DNA from: Chromera velia | Lineage: Eukaryota; Sar; Chromeraceae | Direction: 5' to 3' | DNA: 25,000 bases | Assembly (NCBI GenBank): GCA_018398765.1 | Contig: JAHBMJ010005843.1 | Span: forward strand, 9,933 to 34,932 | Shown: one piece after another, positions 8,537 to 18,625 of the stretch | Position numbering within the stretch: position 1 is the stretch's first letter | How the letters are laid out: each line of letters opens with the position of its first letter | Position numbers and translations under genes: made by a program | Notes under the pieces: generated by a model | The model's input: only the letters and a program-made list of their open reading frames with translations | What the model was told of the DNA's origin: nothing | Database searches by the model: none

Positions 8537-10369
8537 ATGGGAGGTGAGTTTGAGAAGCCCGCCTACATCTGCCCACCGGAGTTGAGGGTGAGGGTGCGTC
8601 ACGAGGGTCAGGGGTCCGACCGGTACAAGATGGAGAAACCTAATCTTCGACCGAAGAACGTCAGTCACAGTCCACTCACTCGCTCACCCACTCACTTGCA
8701 CACGTGTGGAAGGCTGTCCCCCTGTTCTTTCATCTCTGGACATCTCTGTTTCTTTGTGACTGAATGAATAGAGGCTATGGCCTAATTTGTAGACCCTCCC
8801 TGGAAACCGCAGCGCCTCAATGCGATCTCTGTCTGTCTCATACTTGTGATCTGATATGGATTTCGCCTTCTGTCTCCTTTCTTTTGTCTGTATGTGCAGT
8901 TCGAGAAGGCTCGGAAGAACCCGAGAACATTAAAGCGCTACCCCATCCCCTTTGATGCGAAGGGACCCTCTGCTCTCGCTGAGGACCTGAAGCTCCTCAA
9001 GTCCTTCCACGGAAAAGTTCCTGAACATACCCTCACCCCCTCCACCACATCCTCCTCCTCCTCCACCCCGTCCAAGTCTGCCGTCAAGAAGAAGCAGAGA
9101 CGCGTCACTCAACTACGTCTCCTCGATTTTCTTCCTCCGATTGAAGAGGAAGAAGAGAAGTTGTTCTTCGTCGAGGACGACACCGCCATTGCCGTCTCCC
9201 CTTCGGCGGATGTTTCTGCTCTGCCCTCTGAGGATCGTCAGCGATCCCCCTTGCAGAACATCCACGACGACCGCGACCTCCAGATGGACGAGGAAGAGGA
9301 GGACAGCGTGACTGACGAGGACGAGGACGAGGATGGCCTCTTCGACCCAGCAGATTTTGTCTGCACTCCCATGAACGCCCCCAAGCATGTGGTGAAGAAG
9401 AAGGAGAGGACATTCGTGCCCCCCAAGCCCAAAACCACCGTGACGTTCCCCCAGAAAGGCGCCAAGCCCAAGCACAAGGCTGCGAAAGCTTCTCTGTTCC
9501 AGGCTGAGTCCAAACCCATTGCCCCGACAGTCCACTCCACCACCACCCCTGATCATTTGACCGTGTGGAACCAACGTCCGGTCCCCTCTCTTCTCAATCC
9601 TCGCAGGGTAGTTACCTGTGGGTGCAATGGTCTTAGCTGTGAGTGGGTGGGATCTCGTGGTGGGTGTTGTTACTGCAATGTGGTGATCAACAGGAGGGGT
9701 GACGGGGCTTCGTGGGGGTTGCGACCCCGCATCTACTGCAGCTGGTGCCGTGCTGCACACCGCCAGGATCCGCTCGGATCTGCTGAGAGAATCAGAAGAG
9801 AGCAGAAGGAGGAAAGTGCAGATGAGGATGCACAGACTCCCCCTCAGGTCTCTGAGGTACAACAGAGCCAAACCGAGCTTTCCATTTCTGCCCCTGCCGT
9901 TGCTGTTGCTGCAGCAGTTGAGGCAGGCCCTCTGCCGCAGCAGCAGGTTGAGGAGGAGGAGGAGGAAGCTTCTCCCTCTCCTGTTGTTGTTGTGCCCCGT
10001 GCTTTGTCTGCCATCTCTCTGAGCTCTCTTGCGGGTGCTACTGAGGTGTCAGTGAGTGAGTGGGACAGGTGTTCAGAGGTTCCCTCCAACTTTGCCCCCT
10101 CTGCCTCCGTCTGGGGCGCTCTTGTGGGGGGAGAGGCTGATGAAGTCCCTCAGAGGTCTCTTCAGCAGAGAAGGGAGGATGGTGAGGAAGATGAGGCTGG
10201 CTCTGTGGTCGGTGCGTTTGAGGTGATTGGAGAGGAAGAAGAAGTGGGAAGAGGAACTGGCACTGGGGGGGGGGAGACTGACTTTGGGGGGTTTGAGGTG
10301 GTCGATCATTCCGACTCTCCTGATCGAATGGAGAGAGTGGAGATGGACGGTTCTGTTGTCCTCCTGTGA
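8537..10369 (+). CDS. Acidic low-complexity protein with cysteine cluster, 530 aa, two exons
   Basis: Exon 1 is 8537-8659 (41 codons, ATG GGA GGT...). Exon 2 is 8900-10369, ending in TGA. The intron has donor AAC|GTCAGTC and acceptor GTATGTGCAG|TTC, is phase 0, and uses the same splice signals as the PDE gene. The product is not recognised. Visible features are a basic N-terminal third with a Ser/Thr-rich patch and KKKQRR (residues about 104-109), acidic runs around residues 122-130 and 170-187, and a Lys/Pro-rich stretch at about 206-240. A Cys cluster follows (C281, 283, 288, 297, 298, 300, 321, 324; pattern CxCx4Cx8CCxCx20CxxC) that could bind metal. Gln/Glu-rich and acidic C-terminal segments contain FEVI (about 481) and FEVV (about 506). 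The long frame, intact junction and biased composition support a real gene. An internal 134-bp intron at 9608-9741 was considered, but it leads quickly to a stop. No close downstream partner is seen. Confidence 0.82.
8660..8899 (+). other. Intron of the acidic-protein gene
   Basis: This 240-nt intron starts GTCAGTCAC and ends TATGTGCAG. Its 5' part is rich in CACTCA/CTCACC words, and its 3' half is pyrimidine-rich with TGTCTGTC and CTCCTTTC words before the acceptor. It joins codons in phase 0. Confidence 0.8.
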
Positions 10370-10416
10370 AATGAAAGGGACTGGACGACCTTGTCTGACT
10401 GGTTGCTTGAGTGAAG

Positions 10417-10480
10417 CAATGAATGAATGAATTAATGAATGGATGGATGAATGAAGAGGCAATGAATAGATGAATGTATG
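10417..10480. repeat. (AATG)n microsatellite, imperfect
   Basis: Repeated GAATGAATGAAT and GGATGGATGAAT words lie just downstream of the acidic-protein stop codon, probably in its 3' untranslated region. Confidence 0.85.
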
Positions 10481-10674
10481 AACGAGTGATCGCGTGATCG
10501 AATCACTGGACTTGCTAGCGGCTTGATTGAATGGTTGGTCAGCGGGAGGATGGAGAAATAGAGTGAAAACACAAGAGGGGACATGGAATGGAAGCCAATC
10601 TGTATGTATGTGTCGGAGGAGGGCTGGGGAAGGGTTTGCGGTAGATCGGAAGGTCGGATGCCGTTAATTCGAGC

Positions 10675-10708
10675 TCTCTTTCTCTCTTTCTTTCTTTCTT
10701 TCTTTCTG
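10675..10708. repeat. (TTTC)n microsatellite
   Basis: CTCTTTCTCTC is followed by five tandem TTTC units. Confidence 0.9.
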
Positions 10709-11555
10709 CCATGCAAATGCCATGTAAGCCTTCCTCCCGTTTCCTTCCTTGATTCTCTTTCCCCTCAGTTGTTTTTCAGAGAGACCGACCGTCTAGGTCA
10801 GAGGAGCTAGAGGAGAGTCTTTCTTTCCCTTTTTTGCCTTGCTGCTCTACACTATTCTTCTCTTTCCCTCTTCCTCTTCAGTTCAGATCTGTTTGTGGAC
10901 CTCCGAGAGGTCCCTGACAGTCACTCCCACCAAGAGCTTCCTTTCTCTTTGGACCACTTTCTTGCCTTGTCGCTTCCTCAATGGAAGGATGCAATGAGTA
11001 GCGGAAAGAAGGAAGAGAGAGAAAGAAGAAGGAAAGAAAGGAAACATGAGCAAGGAAAGTGCAAAGTGCGGAGAGAGAGACGACGGGGAATGTAGGAATA
11101 GGTCAGAGAGTAGAAAAGTCACTTTCAAGTCTTCGTTGTGGATTTTTCGATCGTCTCCCCGCAAATCTCCCCGTCCTTGAAGAATGTGTGTGTGACAGTG
11201 TGTCGATCATTCCGTCACCCATTTTCTCTTTTTCTTGCAAGAATTCCTTGCCTGGTGAAATAGCCCTCTTAATTCTCTGTAGATGACAACGTGTTTCATG
11301 CTTGTATTAGAGTTTGACTCCATCTATCTTCTCAATCTGTGCAATCCCTTTTCCTCTCTTTTACAGTTGCATTTTGTACGTTTTTCTCTGTGTATGTAAT
11401 TACATGCCGGTCAGTGCTCATAAATGTAATATAGCGTCTGATTATGTTCTTTGAAGCAACAGCTTCTCTAGCAGCTTCTACAAATACGAATTTAATGACT
11501 TGAAAGGATTCAAAAGAAGGTTTTTTTTCAAATTTTTGAATCATTAAAACTGTAC

Positions 11556-11580
11556 ATTGATTAATTGATTGATTGATTGA
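11556..11580. repeat. (GATT)n microsatellite
   Basis: ATTGATTAATTGATTGATTGATTGA is a short tetranucleotide run in gene-free DNA. Confidence 0.85.
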
Positions 11581-12480
11581 CATTAAAAAACAAGTTAAGT
11601 TAGTTAACCTGGGGGGGACATTGTCTTAAAGTTTATTAATTTCTAGTGTCTAACCTGTTCTTCTTCCGCCTTAAACCGTAAGTTAAACGGCGCCTTTTCC
11701 TTCTGTCCTGTTTACTGTTCTCGCTGCTAGCTCTTTCACTCGTGCGACCTCCAGCTTGACTCTCCTCCTTCCGATTTTAGGATTTGCTAAGTACTTCTTA
11801 CCCCTCTGTCATGACCAGCGCACTGCCTATTCCTCCTTCCTCCCGGCCCTCCCCTTGCACTCCTCTGGCCCCCCGAATGCACGCGCTTGCCATAATATAA
11901 TTGAGCATCAAAACTTAATTATTGGACAACTGTTTAAAAAATTAAAAAAAATAGTGTTGATTTATAGGTATCAATAAAAATTATACAATTTTTTTAACCT
12001 ATATATAATCGATCGAGCCTATACTAGGCTGTATAGTATAGCATATAGCATTGGTGTTCCGGGTTTTGCCCACGATCCATTGCCGGCTAGATTGCCGCGC
12101 AGTCTGCCGGATGTTGGCTTAGACCGTTTAGTATTCTCTCAATGCAGAAAAAAAGTATTAGACCAATCTTCTTGGGCCGCGCTAAAACTGCCCTGGGCCC
12201 ATCATATAAAATCCATCGCACTGGCATTCATACACATCTAGATACGCATTGACTAGCGCATTGAAGATAAAAACATTGTATTGAAAAAAAAAAAAAAGAA
12301 AAAATGAAAAAAATATATAAAATGGAAAAGTGCTAAGTGAACTCAGGCTTATTGAAGTTAAGTTTCATGCAGTGACTCCACCGCCGAGCGGCAATAACGT
12401 GAATCAAAATTTTTTCTAGCATTTTTTAGAATAATAACAGTAAATTATTAAATTGTTATTTAAAAATTTGAATCCATTAT

Positions 12481-12560
12481 GACATAGTTCAATTGGTATA
12501 AATTGGCACATACGTCATAGGAATAAATACCCAGACTGTGCACAGGTTACTGAATCATTG
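12481..12560 (+). other. tRNA-Met-like relic (possible pseudo-tRNA or SINE head)
   Basis: TAGTTCAATTGGTA (12485-12498) matches the usual tRNA D-arm/A-box form. GCACATACGTCATAGG (12507-12522) resembles an anticodon arm with CAT, as in bacterial or organellar elongator tRNA-Met. AGGTTACTGAATC (12544-12556) resembles a B box with two extra bases. The arms do not pair well and the spacing between boxes is too long, so it is not a functional tRNA. It may be a degraded organelle-derived insertion, a SINE head, or chance. Confidence 0.3.
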
Positions 12561-13206
12561 GGTAGGCAAGGGTGATGTTTGAAGACAGCTCGATTGTCGA
12601 CACGGTCCCACGGATCCGGAGTGCATGTCAGACGGGCCGGGCTAGCTCGAGAGTTACACCATGATGCATATGCACCGCATCGCCTTCATGGACTATCTCG
12701 TTGGTCTTGATCATGGTCAAATCGCCTCAGATCGACTCTCTTTTTGATATTCCCGAATTTCCCGTTCCTACTACCCTTCCTTTCCCCCTCCCACCTGTCC
12801 TTTCTCCCTCAACTTCATGTATTCAAAAATCCAGTGTGCTGCTCTTTCCACTGAATTCTTTCTGTATCATTTAATTTACTTTTTCTTGTTTAACTTACTG
12901 TGATGCTCTGATGCTCCACACGATTCCTGTCTGAATTCTGTCCCTTCGATTCTTTCCTCACCTCTGTTTCCGAAACTTCCCCCTGTTTTTCCGGTCACCC
13001 TAGATTTTTGCATCCCGAGCACTGTCTTCCATTAATGTTTATCACCGAATAATTAATGGAGCGGGAAAAAATCGATTTGCATGCACATGCAGGTCTTCCT
13101 TCAAGAGGAAGGAAGGAATCAACTTTGGGCTAAAGTCGAAAACATTCACAAAGCCGTTCCGGATGTTCGCTTCTGCTTTCAGACTGTCAGTGAGTCGGCA
13201 AATTGG

Positions 13207-13807
13207 TCAGACAGAGAGTATTTCAGACATGTTATCAATGGGAGATGAGTCGCGAGAACAGTCTGGCGGTCTCTCATCGTCCCCAAAGGGTTTGGGTGGT
13301 TTCGCCCCGACATTCACATTGCTCCCTTTCTCAATCTCCCTCTGCCTTTGACCGCCTGTAAATGGAGATCTGCCTCCTTCATTCTCTTCCTCTTTCTCTT
13401 TTCCCTGTTCTTCTTTATCTGCTGACTGAGCCTCTTTCTGCAAGTTGAAGAGATCCCTAAGGTTCAGCCCAGATTTCGGCGTTCTGGTCATCTGAGAAGG
13501 CGAAAAGAGGAGCAGAGGCTCCATGGTTACCTCCCTCTTCTCTGCCCTGTTCCTCTGAAACGGAGACGGCTCTTCAGCAGGTTTCTTTGGAGTCTCAAAG
13601 AGGCTTAAGGGAACCTCAGTGGCCGTCTCCGGAAGCTTCCACTTTTCCACATTTTCGTCCAGATTGCTCAAACAGACTGAGGTGATCTTTCCGGGACCCA
13701 GCATGAGGGAGTCTTGACGACCAAACTTAGCCCCCTTTCCTCTGGTGACGGTGGCAGGAGAAAGCCCTGCCATTTTCTCCACCTGCGCAAGCTCGACGTA
13801 CAGTTCC
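13207..13807 (-). other. PDE exon 12: domain end and C-terminal tail
   Basis: It opens with [12 protein letters not shown], which corresponds to the last helices of the PDE domain, then [12 protein letters not shown] closes the domain. About 143 further residues form a charged, low-complexity tail with TPKK and TPKSG (possible phosphorylation sites) and a Glu/Lys-rich run. The stop is TGA at 13207-13209. Confidence 0.9.
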
Positions 13808-16607
13808 CTGCACATGCATACGTATCCACACATGTGAACATGTCTGTACTGTCCACAGAGAAAGAGACACACGTGAGTAGGAAACATAGCTCCAATTTTC
13901 CATTTTAGGGGGGGGCGCGACAAACAGTTGTGCCGAAAATAATGATCCATCTATATACAAACACCTTCATACAGAGATGGACAGACATCGGAACACGCGA
14001 CCCCGATACAGGGAAACAGGTAGGCCGTATGACCTCGCTGCTGCTGTTTTTCTTTTAGACTGGAGCCGGAGTAGGAGAAGAGTGTAAATGGTCGAGTTTC
14101 ACTATGGGATCATTCTGGAATTTCTGTCTCCATGACACCCTTCATTTTCCTTTTTCTGCGCTCGCTGCATGAAAACGCAGTTGTGCCGGCTGGGAAGCTA
14201 AGAACCAAGAAAAGTGAGTGCATCAAGTAAAAAAACAGGTGACTTTCGCCCGCTGGTTGGAAGGAAAATCAGATAAAGGAAAAAGAAGAAAAGAAAAAGA
14301 AAAGCAGGCCATCCATCTGAAGGGTAACTGAAATCCCCGCCCTGGCCCCCTCCTGTGCCCATCTCTTCTTCTCTTCCTTCTTCGATCCCTCCCTTCGCGA
14401 CAACCAAACCTAAAAACAGCAGTTGACTGCCTGACTGACTGACGTACCTGCAGACGAAGTTAAGGAAGCCAATCTGGGACCTGCATAGTGCAGAGGGTGA
14501 TGAAGCTTGGCGGTCACAGAGAGGAGAGATCGGCAACGACAGCGCTTTCTCCCTGTCCCCCTGCAAGAAGAATTCCGCCGTCACCGCAAGCGAACGCGAG
14601 AAGTGTACGGGCCACGGTTTGGTGCTATGCCCTGCACGCCGAGCAAGTAACAACAACAAAGATATTCATGGAACCCCTCCCGTATGCATCAGTTCAGTCT
14701 CTCGGAATGTCTGAAGCTCAGTCGGAGGCACTGCAAGCTTTCGCTTCGTTCTGGCACAAGATTTGCTCTGGTCATGTTGGTGCAACTCATGACAACAGAT
14801 GCTGCCAGAAGCCGTCGGAGAGCTGTAAACCTCCACTACCACACCACATGATTGGTCTTTTCATCATCAACTCGCTTGCCTACTTACCGACCTAAGTCTG
14901 CCGCCTTGAGGCACGCCCTGGTGACCATCCAAACGTCTTGTTCCATCACTTCTACCTTCTTCTCTGAGGAAGAAGGAGAGGCCCAGGTCTCCCCGCAGAG
15001 ACTGGAGACAAAGTCCGGATCCATCAAACGCAACTTCATCGCTGCAACGAATTCGAAATGCTGCACACAGGGAGGACACAAAAGAGGCAAAGACAGAAAG
15101 ATGCAAAGCACTTCCTTCCTTTATGTTTGCTTGTGGGACGATAGGGTTCAAGGAACGTGTACGGGTGATTCTCAGCTTTCCACTCACTTTCTTTCCTCTC
15201 AACCCCCCCCCAGAGGACAGGAGACTGGAAACAAACCATGAAGATGAGATCTCAGCAACCACAAGAGAGCACCCCGTGTACATAGGTGAGGCACGGTCCA
15301 TTCATCCATCTATCCTGCTTTCTGGACATATACACCATGTGCTTTGATGCATGCATGCACGCATGCATGGAAAGAAACAGAGTGTTTGCTACTGGCTCAA
15401 TTTGGCAAATCATGTCACGCAACTGAACGACTTCGAAAAAAAATGAAATCACTCACTTCGATCAGAATCCAAACTGCGGGAAAATTTGTGCCAAAGAGCA
15501 GCATGCAAGACTGACAAAGACAGAAAATCAAAGATAATAAGTCGACATGCTTCTTGAGATGTCATCATCCTCAACAACAAGCCATTACGTGTTTTGTGTT
15601 TCAACGCACCTTCTTCATGTCAGTGTCAAGTATGAGGTCAATGATGCCCGACCGAGCGATCTTCCTGTTCTCCGGGTCAAGTTTGCTCTGCGAGAACAAC
15701 ACAAACGCAAAGCGGGAAACCAGCAATACATACGGTGGCATAAAGCAATGTCCACCTGCCCATATATTCTCAAAAGAAAGAGAAGAGGCTTGGTATTTCC
15801 TGCAGTGTCCTGTCTGACACCCCTCATCTCTTGACAGTATCAAGTGAAAAGAAACTCTCGCTGTCCTACTTTCTGTGATACAGAGGGGCGTAAGATGAAT
15901 GTGTGTATTCTATGCGCGTCCGAAAACGAAAAGCTCGGCATGCAGCCGTGGTCTAGAGAGAAAAAAAGTCTGTCTGCAAAGAAGGACCGCTGGTTGACTG
16001 ACAAAGAGATTGCACCCCGCTTTCTGCATCATCCTAAAAGTCTGCGCGGCATGAAAGTTCTCCAACACGCTTTTGTCATTGTACGTCACGGCAAGGTCCG
16101 AAGAGCTGCAGGAGACAGATCCAATGTCCATGCAACCACATTGAAAGGAGGTATGGTGTTCTTCCTTAATGTATCTATCGGACCGACGCACACTTACTTA
16201 TTCACTAGCTCACCCACAAACTCACTCTCTCATTTCTTCACACATTGACTCACTTACACACACAAAGTTGCACTGAGCCACAAAAGGCTACATATGGATA
16301 TGAATGCATGAAGGCGGAAAAGACAGAAGGACGCAAGGACGAACGAGAAGACGAAGAAGCAGATGGAGGTCGCTAACCGAGCTAACCGACCTATTTGTGT
16401 GGAACATGTTGTTCAGTCCTTCATGCCCGACGTCATGGCAGAGTGCCGCAATGACGATGGACACATTTCGGACGGGACTCAAGAAAGGACGGATACCGAC
16501 GTGCTCAGCCAGCCAGACTGTCATCAACGCGACCTGCATGCGAACGAAGGGATCGAGGGAGTCTCAATCAAGTCTCCACATACCACCATCACCACGCGCT
16601 CACACAG

Positions 16608-16642
<35 letters not shown>

Positions 16643-18590
16643 TATGTAAATGCTCCCATACTTGCAGAACAAAAGGCGATCTCTCAATTGAAAGTATTCC
16701 CCAAAGTGATCAGCCGCACACGCGCAAAAGGACTCTGCCTGATAAATTGTGTTCGGTCAAAAGAATTGAAGGAAGATGGGGACTGATGGTCTGCCTGCGG
16801 AAATTAAATGCTGCACAGCTGATAAGGGAGGCGCTACAGCCGAGGGGATGCAGTGGATATGGACCGACATCAGCTCCGTGAATGGCATTGTGGTATGAAG
16901 TTCGGCTCGAATACCCTGATTGGACCTGCAACGAAGTGCGTGTATTCAAAAAAGACAAAAAAAAGTGATCAAGAGCATCAGCATATGTTGGAAAAGCAAG
17001 AGCCTGAGTGAGAGGTGAAAACAAACGACAGCGAAGTAGAGAGAGGGAGGAAGCAGAGAGAGATCATGTCTGTCTTTGTGTCTGTTTGTCCATCTATCCA
17101 TCCACCCACCCACCCACCCATCCACCCATCCATCCATCCATCCATCCCTCTGTTGAACCATCAATTCCTGTTTCCATCTTCCCTCCATACCTGTGTATAA
17201 CATGCATATGCAAACTTAAGGAAGCCTTTGGGGGGTGCATGAAGCGTGGCGTTTCCGGTTTATTTTCTGGGACAAACAGAAGGACAAGAAAGTTGAATGA
17301 AGTCCCTCCTGCCTGCTTTGAGTCAGACGACCTTGCAATCGCCATGCATCTATCAGCAATTAAATGAGCAGACCGACTGACCAGGAGAAGAAAATTGAGA
17401 ATCCTATAGAGCCCTGTCTGGCCTAAGGGTTCGACGATGTACGGCCGCAGCAGCTGGAGGCCCACCAGAGGGATCGCCCCACCCACGTGGAGGTCCGAGC
17501 TAACTGGGAAACCTTGTCTGGCTGGAGTGACGGGACTCTGACCTTCTAGGGCCATCTGCAGTCAGTGTGTGCACATGAACATTCCCCATCTGAGTGTGTT
17601 TCCATCTTGTACCGGAGAAATTTCTCTGGCAACAGGAGAGATAGATAAAGATAAGCTCACGGAGCCTAAAGAAATCTTGCAAAACCACGTCGCCTCACCC
17701 GACCGAAGGAGGTTCTTAATGACAACGAACAAGCTTTATTCAGTTATTGCAACGGTGTGAGTCAACGATACCACACGGCCCTGTGGTATATTGAGCGCCT
17801 TCTTTACAAGAAACAAACTTAGCAAACCAAACAGCGGACTGACCATGTCATATGTCAATACGATTTCCTGTCCTTCGAGAACCGAAGGGTCAAGATTCCA
17901 TTCCACTTCTCTGGTGGGACTTCCAGACCGCCCCAGGCCCTCCTTCTCCTTTTCTGCCCCCCCGTCTGATTCATAGTCTTCCTCTGCCGGGGGGATGGGC
18001 ATCGTCCCGAAGTCACGGCAGGATCTCACCGTACCGAGTGAGATGGGTAAATTCGGTTCGAAGGGCTGTAGTACAATGTCAACTGCAGCGTTCATTTCTG
18101 CCTTTGTGGTTGCCTGCCGAATTAAAGTTACAGGGCCTAGGTGGCCCCCCTTTGAGTTTGGTGATAGGGCCACTCTTCTTGGTCTAAGCACATCCGCTCT
18201 GTTTCGCTGTCGGACAAAATTGGCCGAAAGAAATTGCATCATTCTCTCGTCCTGACTGCCCGTGTCGTCTGCTTCATCGTGTGAAGACACCAACGACATC
18301 AGAGATCTCTTCTGAACCCCTCCTTGGGGGCTTTGAGGAGGGGGTGAGAACTGTCCTTGAGAGCTAGTGGGTAACAGCTGAGGGCTCATACTCGTTCCTC
18401 GGCCAGCCTGGTCCATTTGTCGGATCGTCTGCAAGAGAACAATCGCAGAGCAATCAAAGAGAAACAGTCAGAAATTGAAAGACTGACGAATGAAAGACAA
18501 ACAGAGAGATGCACAAACAGATTGACAGCCAGACAAACAGGCAGGCAGGAAGGCAGACAGAGAGACTGACACACAGACAGACAGATAAGC

Positions 18591-18625
<35 letters not shown>

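Larger units (their letters stand above)
10370..13206. other. Gene-free interval with microsatellites
   Basis: No convincing gene is visible. The stretch holds the probable 3' untranslated part of the acidic-protein gene and the presumed 3' untranslated part of the PDE gene, which converges on it from the other side. It contains tetranucleotide repeats (listed), a purine-rich tract near 10986-11090 (GAAAG/GAGAGA words), an AT-rich section around 11880-12010, an A-run at 12283-12297 and a tRNA-like relic at 12481-12560. Small open frames here are unconvincing. Confidence 0.6.
14448..17555 (-). other. PDE exons 5-11: catalytic domain
   Basis: Family motifs read in order across six introns. [10 protein letters not shown] gives the proposed general acid H613 and metal ligand H617. 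[13 protein letters not shown] gives metal ligands H653 and D654, plus H657. [22 protein letters not shown] (exon 9/10 join) and LKAADLGH (metal Asp D783, exon 10/11 join) follow, then EFFLQGD and SQIGFLNF with Q837 as the purine-binding glutamine. All residues needed for catalysis are present, so the enzyme is probably active. The exon 10 donor is set at TTAG|GTCGGT, not at the stronger-looking GTAAGT four bases on, because only the former keeps the frame and the LGH motif. Confidence 0.95.

Noticed and set aside
9608-9741. A second intron inside the acidic-protein gene (GTAGTT...CTGCAG)
   Set aside because: Removing 134 bases shifts the frame and reaches a TGA within about 15 codons, whereas the uninterrupted frame continues for over 200 codons.
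10895-11095. Small plus-strand ORF with an Arg/Lys/Glu-rich tail
   Set aside because: The composition is explained by a purine-rich simple tract. No splice signals or motifs support it.
14882-14888. GTAAGT as donor of PDE exon 10
   Set aside because: It leaves the wrong phase for exon 11. GTCGGT four bases earlier gives the right phase and the conserved LGH motif.
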